Assembly: GCA_963723165.1 (NCBI GenBank)
Contig: CAVRPP010000003.1
Coordinates: 62,001-126,000 of the forward strand
Direction: 5' to 3'
Origin: UBA4744 sp963723165
Lineage (GTDB): Bacteria; Actinomycetota; Acidimicrobiia; Spongiisociales; UBA4744
DNA length: 64,000 nt
Under the pieces are notes generated by a model. It did not search any database and was not told the origin of the DNA. It saw nothing but the letters and a program-made list of their open reading frames with translations. Position 1 is the first letter of the stretch. Each line of letters begins with the position of its first letter. The position numbers and the translations under genes are program-made. Shown here in pieces: positions 1-8,207 of the stretch.

Positions 1-1203
1 GGTGAATCCGGCGCCTCGCCCGGCGGAGGCGGGAACTCATCGGCTGGCGGATACTCCCCGTCGCCACCCTCGGGGGAAACCAGCCCAGACTCGGGGGGCG
101 GTGGGGATTCTTCCGCATCAGTACCATCGGAGGCTTCTTCTGCTTCCGGGCCGGTCGGCTCGGTCGTTTCCGGTCCCGGTCCGGCCGGCGCGTCCACCCC
201 TGGTCCCGGTGGCGATGCCCCACCCGCCACCGCACTCCCGAGACCCGTGCCGAGGGCCGCACCCGCTCCGGAAGCCACACCGCCGCGGGAAGCATCGATG
301 ATCACGTCGGTGGCTCCCGGCGATTGGGCCCAGTCGATGATCGAGCAGTCGGCCCCGCACTCCTGCCAGCCGCCGTCGTCGGCCAATACGGCGGTGGCAT
401 CGAAAAGATCTCGGAACACCATCACAACCACCAGGATGAGCAGCATCGCGGCAGCAGCGGGCGGGGTGACCGCTCTCGTCACCAGCAGAAATGCGAAGAA
501 CCCGGCCGCTACTGCCAGCACGATCTTGGTGGGGGTCGACACCACCTGCCAGGCCAGCAGCATCCCTGCCGCCGTTCCGGCCACTCCTGCCACCGTGCCG
601 CCCAGGTGGGGAATGTCGCCTTGTTTGGCAGGTGCAAAAAGCCGGATCAGACCCATGAAGAGGCGGCTTATGATCTTGCCGAAGATTGCCGAGATTGGCG
701 AAGGCGCCGCCAGCAGCAAACCAACAGAGAGGATCCCGGCGACGGCAGGCCCGATCAACACTGCCGCAGCCAGGCTGATTGCTCCACCCCACAGCAGCAC
801 CGCCCAGGCAGTGGTGCCGCCCGTGACGAACGTGTCGCGCAGGACTCGCGGGAATCGAAGCGATCTCCTGACCAAGCCGCCGCCAACCAGCCTGACGCCC
901 GTAGGCGAACAGCGAAAACACGATGGTGGAGAGGATTCCCCAGTACATGCCGCCGTTGCGAAGCATGGTGAAGAACCCGCCTGTCGTCCCCAGTCCGGAA
1001 ACTGCGTTGTTGCCTTCATAACGGACGGCGATGATGTAGGTGTTGATCACCCACCCGATCAGGAATCCGATGACAGCCATGACGACCGTGCGCAGGAAGT
1101 TCTGTCGGACCCAGACGCGAATGGTCGTGACCAGCCCTCCCCAGGAGAACTCGGTCGTGGCGCTGCCCGTCACCCCATCACCAGGAACATATCGATTGAA
1201 CAT
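1..1203 (-). CDS. Membrane protein of unknown function, frameshifted, C-terminus off the window
   Basis: Not a family I recognise. The ATG at 1203-1201 opens a frame with a soluble start and a hydrophobic segment near residues 36-55 (motif VVMAVIGFLIGWVINTYIIA), then a second one ending at FSLFAYGR. After about 870-900 this frame turns Arg/His-rich and non-protein-like. The neighbouring minus frame becomes sensible instead: RVLRDTFVTGGTTAWAVLLW, several further membrane segments (AAAVLIGPAVAGILSVGLLL, AAMLLILVVVMVFRD), a segment with two Cys (GGWQECGADCSIIDW) and a Pro/Gly/Glu-rich tail that runs past base 1. I therefore read one gene with a one-base shift. The protein looks like a polytopic membrane protein with a disordered acidic-proline tail. 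It is divergent from the gene at 1246 with a 42-nt gap. Confidence 0.6.
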
Positions 1204-1245
1204 AGCGGACGGATGCTGGCGGTGTCCCTGTAGGGTGGGACCGCA

Positions 1246-2241
1246 GTGATCAGCGAGCTTCGACCTGCGGGCCTCGACACCAAGCAGCGGTTTGCGGCCG
1301 TTCTAGCTCTGGGACTCTGCGTTACTTCCGTCGGCGCGCTCCTTGCCGATCTCTATGACGTGATGCCGATGGAAGCGTTCGCTCGTTGGGTCACTCTGCC
1401 CGGACTCCTCTTGTTGATCGCCTCGGCCATCCGCACGGTGCCCGCCTACAGCAATCTCCAGCGGCGGATCCGCCTTGGAGCCTTAGCCGGAGTGGCCGGG
1501 ACCATCGCCTACGACCTGTTCCGGATCCCCTTTGCCCTCGCCGGGCAGCGGATCTTCGCTCCCATATTCAGCTACGGATTACTCATCGACGGTGGTGGGA
1601 TGTCGTCATCGTGGACCGATCTGCTCGGCTGGCTCTTTCACCTCTCCAACGGCGTCACCTTCGGGATCGCCTACACAGTGGTCATGGCCGGTCGCCACTG
1701 GGGATTCGGCGTGTTGTGGGGCATGTTTCTCGAAGCCGTCGCGTTCCTCGGGCCCTTCACCGACATCTACGGTCTCACCGGCAAGTGGGTGTCGATCGGG
1801 ATCGCCTTCGCCGCTCACATCGCCTACGGCCTCCCCCTCGGGCTGATGGTGTTCCGGTTCAACACGACCGAACGATTCCTAAAACAGAACCTCGTCCGTC
1901 CGGCGCTGGTTGTGCTCGGGGTCTGTGTGATCGGCTTGACACTATGGCACCGGCCGTGGTCGGACCCGGCCACCCTCGATCAGGCCCAGGAGATCGCCGC
2001 CCGCGCCGGTCAACCGGTGACGATCGTCTCGGTGGAACGCTTCCAACCGGAGTGGTTGCGGGTCGAACCGGGAGAGTGCGTCTTGTTGGTCAGCGAGGCC
2101 GCCGAGTCGTTCACATCGGACTTCGGCGACCTTCCGGCCGGTGAAGAGGCGGAATGGTGTTTCACCGACCCCGGAGTGGAACGAATCAAGCTCAACGATC
2201 GCCCGTACTCGGGCGGGTTCGTATTTGTGAACGAACGGTGA
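1246..2241 (+). CDS. Polytopic membrane protein with a cupredoxin-like C-terminal domain
   Basis: 331 aa from a GTG start. Residues about 18-230 hold six or more hydrophobic segments (for example WVTLPGLLLLIASAI, LALAGV-type helices and ALVVLGVCVIGLTLW). Residues about 240-331 form a soluble domain with the spacing of a small beta-sandwich (VSVERFQPEWLRVEPGECVL ... SGGFVFVNE). It resembles a cupredoxin fold without the usual His/Cys/Met copper ligands; that comparison is inference. No RBS is obvious; a TAGGGT box at 1231-1236 lies nine bases before the start, so a leaderless or very short leader is possible. It is followed after 55 nt by the DUF6777 protein on the same strand. Function unknown. 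Confidence 0.75.
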   Translation: MISELRPAGLDTKQRFAAVLALGLCVTSVGALLADLYDVMPMEAFARWVTLPGLLLLIASAIRTVPAYSNLQRRIRLGALAGVAGTIAYDLFRIPFALAGQRIFAPIFSYGLLIDGGGMSSSWTDLLGWLFHLSNGVTFGIAYTVVMAGRHWGFGVLWGMFLEAVAFLGPFTDIYGLTGKWVSIGIAFAAHIAYGLPLGLMVFRFNTTERFLKQNLVRPALVVLGVCVIGLTLWHRPWSDPATLDQAQEIAARAGQPVTIVSVERFQPEWLRVEPGECVLLVSEAAESFTSDFGDLPAGEEAEWCFTDPGVERIKLNDRPYSGGFVFVNER

Positions 2242-2278
2242 TCCCCAACCGCGCCACCTTCCCGAACGGCCCGAGTAG

Positions 2279-2292
2279 TCTCGGGCCCGAGA
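2279..2292. repeat. 14-bp perfect palindrome upstream of the DUF6777 gene
   Basis: TCTCGGGCCCGAGA is self-complementary over 14 bp and ends four bases before the ATG at 2297. A TAGTCT box at 2276-2281 overlaps its left end. It could be an operator or a leader hairpin; nothing in the sequence decides. Confidence 0.5.
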
Positions 2293-2296
2293 CGCA

Positions 2297-3898
2297 ATGA
2301 CCGACGAATTCTGGATCAAGACAGACGAACCGTTGGATGTGGTCGACCGCGCTGGAAAGGCGGTCATCGGTCATCTCGACGCCGGCGTCACCCACCGGGC
2401 CATCGGCTCAAACGAATACTGGATCATGATCCCGTTGCCAGACGGGACCACCGGCTTTGTTCCTCGGTCCAAGGTACGAATTGTTGACCGACCCCCACCG
2501 GAACCTCCTCGACCCCAGCCCGAACCAGTGGTGGTGGCCGTTGCCGGCGCCCAACTCACCCCCGAGCCGGCGGCGCCTCCGGGGCAGCAACCTCCCCAAC
2601 CACCGCCCCGCAGAGGTCGAGGTGGACGCGGCTGGATCATCGCCCTGGTGATCGTCCTGGTGGCCGGAGCTGCCGGTTGGTATTACTTCCTCCGGGACGA
2701 CACTCTGGTCCTGGCTGAAGGCGAGGTTTTCCTCGAGCCGGCCAACGACCCTGGTCCAGAGGCATTCACCACCGTTCTCGACGTTCCGGATACTCCCGAG
2801 ATCATCAACGCTGCGCCGGTGTTGGCCGCAATCACAACCACTACGACCACTACCACCGGCCCCACCGAGACGGCAGGGACCGCCGGTGGGGCCGCTCTAC
2901 CCACCGTGAGCGGCGGCGAGCCAGGCCTGTACGGAGGCACCCAGGACAGCAGTCGCTGTGACCCGAACCAGATGGCCGCCTTCCTCACCGAAAACCCGGA
3001 CAAAGGGAAGGCGTGGATGCAGGGCGTCAACGCCGACCCCAACTTCCGGTGGAGCGGCGGCGACAGCCTCAGCATTGACGACATCCCCGCCTTCCTGGGA
3101 GAACTCACGCCCATCACGCTGGTGGCCGACACTCGGGTCACCAATAACGGCTACCGCGACGGTGTGCCTACGCCACGCCAGGCAGTCCTGCAAGCCGGGA
3201 CTTCGGTTCTGGTCGACACATTTGGTGTTCCGAGAGCTAAATGCAACTGCGGCAACCCGCTCGCCCCGCCGATCGCCCAGACGGCTGCGGTCACCTACAC
3301 AGGGAAGCAGTGGGACAATTTCCAGCCCGAGACCACCGTCGTCGTGCAACCGTCGCCGAACCCCCTGCCGGTCATTGAGCTGGTCGATCTCTTCACCGGA
3401 GAACTCATCGATCGCCCGGTCGGCACTAGCGGTGATGCCGATGTCGCCACCGGCATCACCGTGAGTGACCCGCTGGTCGATCCCACCGTCATCATCGCCA
3501 CCACATCGACCACCCTGGCAGTTGCTTCAACCACGACGGCTACCACCGGCACCACCGCCGCCACGACTACCTCGACCACCGCACCGTCGGTGCTTTCGTC
3601 TGGCGACTTTTGCACCGCCTATTTCGAGTACGTCGAGATCGACGATGGCTGGACGGCCCAATACGACGACCCCAACACTGTCCCCGAGTATCGGACCTTC
3701 TTGCTTGGTGCCCTGAACGACCTGGCCAACCTCGCCCCGGCGCCGGTGAACGCCGACTGGGCCTGGTACCGGGACGAGTACGCCCGCAACGCAGAATTCT
3801 TTCTCGAGGATGCCGGCCCGGAGGTGGAGGATCGGTTTGCCCGGATGCTCGAGCACCTGGACAGCGAGTGCGGGCTCGATATCTTCGATGAGGGCTAG
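2297..3898 (+). CDS. Membrane-anchored SH3-like/DUF6777 domain protein
   Basis: 533 aa. Residues about 3-60 resemble a bacterial SH3 module (ending GTTGFVPRSKVRIVD). They are followed by a Pro-rich linker, an Arg-rich stretch (RRGRGGRG) and one membrane helix at about 112-132 (WIIALVIVLVAGAAGWYYFL). The outside part begins with a Thr-rich linker and then carries the DUF6777 signature: CDPNQM, LTPITLVADTRVTNNGYRDG, PTPRQAVLQAGTSVLVD, GVPRAKCNCGNPLAPP. A second Thr-rich linker near 395-430 leads to a helical C-terminal domain with two Cys (FCTAYFEY ... SECGLDIF). The topology implies a cytoplasmic SH3-like part and an extracytoplasmic DUF6777. The DUF6777 assignment comes from remembered motif conservation; its function is unknown. 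Confidence 0.8.
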   Translation: MTDEFWIKTDEPLDVVDRAGKAVIGHLDAGVTHRAIGSNEYWIMIPLPDGTTGFVPRSKVRIVDRPPPEPPRPQPEPVVVAVAGAQLTPEPAAPPGQQPPQPPPRRGRGGRGWIIALVIVLVAGAAGWYYFLRDDTLVLAEGEVFLEPANDPGPEAFTTVLDVPDTPEIINAAPVLAAITTTTTTTTGPTETAGTAGGAALPTVSGGEPGLYGGTQDSSRCDPNQMAAFLTENPDKGKAWMQGVNADPNFRWSGGDSLSIDDIPAFLGELTPITLVADTRVTNNGYRDGVPTPRQAVLQAGTSVLVDTFGVPRAKCNCGNPLAPPIAQTAAVTYTGKQWDNFQPETTVVVQPSPNPLPVIELVDLFTGELIDRPVGTSGDADVATGITVSDPLVDPTVIIATTSTTLAVASTTTATTGTTAATTTSTTAPSVLSSGDFCTAYFEYVEIDDGWTAQYDDPNTVPEYRTFLLGALNDLANLAPAPVNADWAWYRDEYARNAEFFLEDAGPEVEDRFARMLEHLDSECGLDIFDEG

Positions 3899-3940
3899 GG
3901 AGCGGTAGCAGCACTGCCGACGGCGGAGGCAACAGGGGGT

Positions 3941-3985
3941 TTTGGCGCTCAACTCGCCGGAATATCAAGCACGTTCGGCGCCAAA
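3941..3985. repeat. Inverted repeat with TTTGGCGC / GCGCCAAA arms
   Basis: Arms at 3941-3948 and 3978-3985 are exact reverse complements separated by 29 nt, in the gap between the DUF6777 gene and the tocopherol-cyclase-like gene. There is no T-run, so it is a weak terminator candidate and could be a regulatory site. Confidence 0.35.
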
Positions 3986-4036
3986 CCGGGATTCGGTCGA
4001 GTGCGTTACCATCCATCGTCCCCTCATAAGGACCGT

Positions 4037-5038
4037 ATGGCCTTCTCCTCCACCCTGTTTCATCCCGAGCGCTACCACGGTCACCGGCGGCGACCGCCCT
4101 TTTTCGAGGGCTGGTACTTCAAGCTCGTAGACGCAGGCGAATCCCACCGCTATGCCGTCATCCCCGGCATCTTCCTCAGCAAAGATCCGGACCGCCACCA
4201 CGCCTTTATTCAGATTCTCGACGCCTCAACCGGTGAAGCCACGTACCACCGCTACCCGGCCGAAGAGTTCCGGGCCGCTTCCGATCGGTTCGAGGTCCAG
4301 ATCGGGCCCAATCGGTTCTCAGAACGGGAGGTGGTACTCGATATCAACGACGACACGCGAGTGGCCCGGGGCACGGTCCGCTTGGGAGAGCCGGTGCCGT
4401 GGCCGGTGACCCTGACCCGGCTGGGCATCATGGGCCCGTATGGATGGGCGCCGCGGATGGAGTGCAACCACGGACTGGTCAGCTTCGACCACTCAGTCGA
4501 TGGCACCTTGTCGATCGATGGTCGTGACGTCGATTTCACCGACGGTCGCGGCTACACCGAGAAAGACTGGGGGAAGGCATTCCCAGCCGGTTATGTCTGG
4601 ATGCAGACGAATCACTTCGAGACGCCGGGGACCAGCTTCGTTGCTTCGATCGCCATCATCCCATGGATGATCTCCGCTTTCCCCGGGTTCATTATCGGTC
4701 TGCGCCACCGCGGCAAGCTGCACCAATTCGCCACCTACACCGGAGCCCGCACCACCGGACTGCACTTCACAGACGAGACCGTCACGTGGACGATCGCCGG
4801 CAGGCGGGAGCGGCTGGACATTCGGGCCGAGCGGGCCCACGGGGGGCTTCTCTACGCACCCACCCGTCAGGAAATGAGTGACCGGGTGGGCGAAACCATG
4901 CTCTCCCGGGTCGAGGTCACGCTCACAGAGTCCCGGGGAACTGTCATATTCAAGGAAATCGGCCGCAACGCCGGGCTCGAGATACACGGAGACCTGAACA
5001 GACTGCTGGCCCTCCAGGTTGAGGAAGCCGCACGCTGA
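4037..5038 (+). CDS. Tocopherol cyclase-like family protein
   Basis: 333 aa. I chose the ATG at 4037 because AAGGA sits four bases upstream and the protein then starts with the family-like MAFSSTLFHPERYHGHRRRP; an upstream in-frame GTG at 4001 has no RBS. The family signature FFEGWYFKLVD lies near residue 22. Later blocks are RLGIMGPYGWAPRMECNHG, GRGYTEKDWGKAFPAGYVWM and TNHF. Plant tocopherol cyclases close the chromanol ring of tocopherol, but distant bacterial members have unproven activity, and no other tocopherol-pathway gene is nearby. There is no signal peptide. It converges with the PlsY-like gene, leaving 9 nt between stops. The family call is good; the reaction is unknown. Confidence 0.8.
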   Translation: MAFSSTLFHPERYHGHRRRPPFFEGWYFKLVDAGESHRYAVIPGIFLSKDPDRHHAFIQILDASTGEATYHRYPAEEFRAASDRFEVQIGPNRFSEREVVLDINDDTRVARGTVRLGEPVPWPVTLTRLGIMGPYGWAPRMECNHGLVSFDHSVDGTLSIDGRDVDFTDGRGYTEKDWGKAFPAGYVWMQTNHFETPGTSFVASIAIIPWMISAFPGFIIGLRHRGKLHQFATYTGARTTGLHFTDETVTWTIAGRRERLDIRAERAHGGLLYAPTRQEMSDRVGETMLSRVEVTLTESRGTVIFKEIGRNAGLEIHGDLNRLLALQVEEAAR

Positions 5039-5047
5039 ACAGCCCGT

Positions 5048-5743
5048 TCACTCGTCGGGCAGGTACTTGTCCCGGTTCAAGGAAGGATGCCCGGAGCGCA
5101 GGATGGCCATCGCTTCCTTGGCATCAATCTCGCCGGACCGCTGCATCCGGGCGAGTTCCTTCATCACCGGACGGAGCGCCGTCCACACGGCAACGTTCAC
5201 GACGAGTGCGTACGCCAGAGCAGGCCAATTCCCGTCTCGCCACCAGAACCAGGGAATCAGCCATATCACTCCCGATGCGTAGGCGAAAGCGACGTTGCGC
5301 ATAGCCAAACCGGTGAGCACCCCCAGTCCGGTCACTACCGGCACGGCCAGCCAGTCGAGCACTGCCAGACCCCCCAGATATGGTGACATCCCGGCGCCAC
5401 CGTGAAAGCGATAGAAGACCGGGTAGTTGTGACCAATCACTGCCGCCGCCGCCACGATGAACTCGTAGTCGTTGTCGGGGAAAACCAGCTTGAAGACCAG
5501 GACCGGAACAGCGGCCTTGGCCATATCGAGAATACCGGTCAGACAACCATATCCCGGGCCCTTTCGCAGCGAGACCAGCGAGGCACTGGTGCGGTTGAAC
5601 CGGATCGTTCCTTTGCCAAGCTGGACGTCGACGCCGCTCAGGTCTTCACCGGGGAGAACCCACCGGCCCACTATCCGGGTGAACGACACCGAGCCGAACA
5701 CATAACCAACGATCGCCGCCCCCAGCGCTATCCAGACATTCAC
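5048..5743 (-). CDS. PlsY-like membrane acyltransferase homologue, degenerate motifs (copy A)
   Basis: 231 aa, about five hydrophobic segments. The start is the GTG at 5743-5741, preceded by GGGAG with a short spacer; an ATG at 5764 lacks an RBS. The layout matches glycerol-3-phosphate acyltransferase PlsY: an N-terminal GYVFGSVSFTRIVGR block and a second block IGHNYPVFYRFHGGAGMSPY. Canonical PlsY has a GSGN-GATN loop and FKGGKGVAT; here the GATN loop is not recognisable and the glycine motif reads GGAGMSP, losing the lysine. It is therefore probably not a standard PlsY, and may act on another acyl acceptor or be non-catalytic. A paralogue lies at 9443-10117, on the other side of the efflux operon. 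Confidence 0.7.
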   Translation of the reverse strand: MNVWIALGAAIVGYVFGSVSFTRIVGRWVLPGEDLSGVDVQLGKGTIRFNRTSASLVSLRKGPGYGCLTGILDMAKAAVPVLVFKLVFPDNDYEFIVAAAAVIGHNYPVFYRFHGGAGMSPYLGGLAVLDWLAVPVVTGLGVLTGLAMRNVAFAYASGVIWLIPWFWWRDGNWPALAYALVVNVAVWTALRPVMKELARMQRSGEIDAKEAMAILRSGHPSLNRDKYLPDE

Positions 5744-5885
5744 GGTGCTCCCTACCCGGGTCATGCGCAACACTACTGTGCGTGACCAGGAATGTCCCGT
5801 GTGGTGACTGCACCGGCATACCACCCAACGTGAAGAGAGCGCGAGACGGGGGCTATCCTCTGGCTCATCTCAACAGGTAGGCGAA

Positions 5886-6470
5886 ATGACCAAACAACGT
5901 ACCCTCGGTGCGGCCGCCGTGGCGATGATGCTGCTGGCGGCCTGCAGCTCCGGCGAAACCGACCAAACCACCGACACGATCGCCACCCTCGAATCATCGA
6001 CATCGACAACCGGAGCCACCACCACGACGGAGGCTCCCAACCTCGAGGAGGTCGCCCTCGATTTCACCGAGTGCATGCGTGACAACGGGATCGACATACC
6101 CGACATCACCTTCGACGCCGACGGCCAACCCGTCATCTCGGGGTCCCTGGCCGAGGAGTTCGATCTGCTCGATACTGAATTCCAAACAGCCCTGAACGGC
6201 TGCCGGGGAATCTTCTCGGAGGCAGGTGAAGGCGTGGAACTGCAGCTGGACCCTGAATTGCTGGCAGAGGTCACCGACCAGCTGAACGAGTATGCGGTGT
6301 GCATGCGAGACAACGGCGTCGAATCCTGGCCGGATCCCCTCCCCACGTTCTCCGGAACCGAGATTCCGTTCCCCCTGGCGGAAATGGCTGAGGCATTCAA
6401 CGATCCTGAATTCAGTGATGCCCTGGAAGCTTGCCAGGATCTAGTTGCTTTCCCGGGGATCGGCGGCTGA
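5886..6470 (+). CDS. Secreted lipoprotein with duplicated CMRDNG motif
   Basis: 194 aa. Signal peptide with lipobox MLLAACSS (Cys near residue 20), then a Thr/Ser linker (about 28-50). The mature part contains two copies of a short motif, FTECMRDNGIDIPD and YAVCMRDNGVESWPDP, each followed by a further Cys (LNGCRGIF, LEACQDLV), suggesting two disulphide-bonded helical repeats. Lipoproteins with this ECMR-NG motif commonly precede ABC efflux adaptors in Actinobacteria. Here the stop at 6470 is one base before the adaptor GTG, so it belongs to the same operon. A role as periplasmic accessory to the pump is inference. Confidence 0.75.
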   Translation: MTKQRTLGAAAVAMMLLAACSSGETDQTTDTIATLESSTSTTGATTTTEAPNLEEVALDFTECMRDNGIDIPDITFDADGQPVISGSLAEEFDLLDTEFQTALNGCRGIFSEAGEGVELQLDPELLAEVTDQLNEYAVCMRDNGVESWPDPLPTFSGTEIPFPLAEMAEAFNDPEFSDALEACQDLVAFPGIGG

Positions 6471-6471
6471 C

Positions 6472-7533
6472 GTGAAACGAGTGCTCGGCTGGGTCGGTGT
6501 CATCGTGCTGCTGGGAGCTGTGGGGGCCGGCGGTTTCTACGGCATCAACCAGCTGGTCGAACAGCAGGAAGAGGAGCAACCGACCGAAAAGCCGGAACTA
6601 ATAACCAGGGCCGTTGACCGGGGCGACCTTGTGGAAACGGAATCGTTCGAGGGGCGCCTCCGCTACCGCGACCCGGCCGTGCTGTACACCGCAGCCGGTG
6701 GCGTCGTGACCGGCCTACCCGAAGAGGGAAGCAGGATGAGGCAGGGCGAAACGCTGTTTGAGCTAAACGGAACACCCGTTGTGCTGTTCTACGGCGAGCG
6801 GCCCGCCTGGCGGAGACTCCTCGATGGGAGCGAAGACGGCCCCGACATCCTTCAGTTGGAAGAGAACCTGACCGACCTGGACTTCGACCCGGACGGTGAG
6901 CTCACCGTCGATGAGGAGTTCACAGACGTTACGGCCGGCATCGTGGAAGATTGGCAGGCCGACCTCGGTGTGCCGGAAACGGGGATTGTGGAGCTGGGCA
7001 GCGTCATGTTCACGGCCGGACCGATCCGGGTGGGGCGCTGGCTAGTGGAAGTTGGTGTAACCACCGGGCCCGGCACCCCGATCTTCGAGGTCTCCGGGAC
7101 CGAACGGGAGATCGTGGTCCGGCTCGAGATCGACCAGCGGGAACTGGTCGCCGAAGGGAACGCCGCGGTGATCATCCTGCCCGACGACACAGAGACGGCC
7201 GGTACCATCACATCGATTTCCGACGTGGCAGTCACCGACCCGCAGACCGGTCGGCAAACAGTTGACATGACCATCGCCTTCGACAGCCCGGCGGCGGCCG
7301 CCACCTTCGAACAAGCAGTCGTGGACGTTGAAGTCGTGTCGGAGCAGGTGCTCAACGCGTTGCTCGTACCGGTCGAAGCGGTGCTGGCCCTCGCCGAAGG
7401 TGGCTATGCAGTTGAGGTCGTGGAAGACGACTCCTCCCGGCTCGTCGCTGTCGAGCTCGGCAAGTTCGCAGACGGTCGGGTCGAGATCACCGGAGACGTC
7501 CAAGAAGGCGACCTGGTCGCGATACCCCGATGA
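6472..7533 (+). CDS. HlyD/MacA-like efflux adaptor with peptidoglycan-binding insertion
   Basis: 353 aa from GTG 6472, one base after the upstream stop. One N-terminal membrane helix (about residues 4-25), then a barrel-sandwich half (GDLVETESFEGRLRYRDPAV, LPEEGSRMRQGETLFELNG). Where a coiled-coil hairpin is normally found there is a peptidoglycan-binding-1-like segment at about 120-175 (ILQLEENLTDLDFDPDGELT ... VEDWQADLGVPETG). The second lipoyl/barrel part (VGVTTGPGTPIFEVSGTE) and a membrane-proximal end (ALLVPVEAVLALAEGG) follow. The adaptor would link the MacB-like permease to the wall instead of to an outer-membrane channel, which fits a Gram-positive envelope; that role is inference. 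The stop overlaps the ATPase start (ATGA at 7530). Confidence 0.85.
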   Translation: MKRVLGWVGVIVLLGAVGAGGFYGINQLVEQQEEEQPTEKPELITRAVDRGDLVETESFEGRLRYRDPAVLYTAAGGVVTGLPEEGSRMRQGETLFELNGTPVVLFYGERPAWRRLLDGSEDGPDILQLEENLTDLDFDPDGELTVDEEFTDVTAGIVEDWQADLGVPETGIVELGSVMFTAGPIRVGRWLVEVGVTTGPGTPIFEVSGTEREIVVRLEIDQRELVAEGNAAVIILPDDTETAGTITSISDVAVTDPQTGRQTVDMTIAFDSPAAAATFEQAVVDVEVVSEQVLNALLVPVEAVLALAEGGYAVEVVEDDSSRLVAVELGKFADGRVEITGDVQEGDLVAIPR

Positions 7534-8207
7534 GCCTCATCGAGCTCTCGAAGGTTTCCAAGTCCTACCCGGGCCCCCCGCGGGTCGATGCGCTGATCGA
7601 TGTCGACTTGCGCGCCGATGCCGGCGATTCAGTTGCTGTGATCGGACCGTCCGGGTCGGGCAAGTCGACGCTTCTGCACATCCTCGGAGCGCTCGACCGA
7701 CCGACCGCCGGATCCGTGCGGATCGCAGGCCAGGACATCTCCGAACTATCCGACAAGCAGCTATCCGGGGTCAGGGCCAACCTCATCGGATTTGTCTTCC
7801 AGGATTTCTTCCTGCTTTCGGGGACTACCGCTCTGGAAAACGTGGCACAGGGATTGCTCTACCGGGGCGTGTCCCCCGCAGAGCGCCGCCAACGGGCCAA
7901 GTCGGCACTAACGACCGTCGGTCTCGCCGCCCGTATGGATCACATGCCGAGTCAGCTTTCCGGCGGAGAACGCCAACGCGTGGCGATCGCCCGGGCCATC
8001 GTCGGGAACCCGTCCGTGGTCTTCGCCGATGAGCCAACCGGCAACCTCGACTCCAAGACGGGAGCGGGCATCGTCGACGTGCTCCTGGGTCTCAACGCGG
8101 CCGGGACAACGGTGGTCGTCATCACCCACGACCGGGAGGTGGCCGCTCGCTTCAGCCGGGAGATCTCCATAAAGGACGGCCGAATCGCCGGAGAGAGCTC
8201 CTCGTGA
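7530..8207 (+). CDS. ABC transporter ATP-binding protein, MacB/LolD type
   Basis: 225 aa. Walker A is GPSGSGKST (about residues 37-45), the Q-loop lies in FVFQDFFLLSG, the signature is LSGGERQRVAIARA, Walker B is VVFADEPTGNLD and the H-loop is VVITHDREVA. The size and the EPTGNLD block are typical of the LolD/MacB/FtsE group, which couple ATP hydrolysis to mechanotransmission by a four-helix permease. The ATG overlaps the adaptor stop and the TGA overlaps the permease GTG at 8204, so the genes are translationally coupled. Confidence 0.93.
   Translation: MSLIELSKVSKSYPGPPRVDALIDVDLRADAGDSVAVIGPSGSGKSTLLHILGALDRPTAGSVRIAGQDISELSDKQLSGVRANLIGFVFQDFFLLSGTTALENVAQGLLYRGVSPAERRQRAKSALTTVGLAARMDHMPSQLSGGERQRVAIARAIVGNPSVVFADEPTGNLDSKTGAGIVDVLLGLNAAGTTVVVITHDREVAARFSREISIKDGRIAGESSS

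Noticed and set aside
247..1233. Long plus-strand open frame opposite the first gene
   Set aside because: It is the antisense of the frameshifted membrane protein; its composition is Ala/Pro/Thr-rich with no domain and no RBS.
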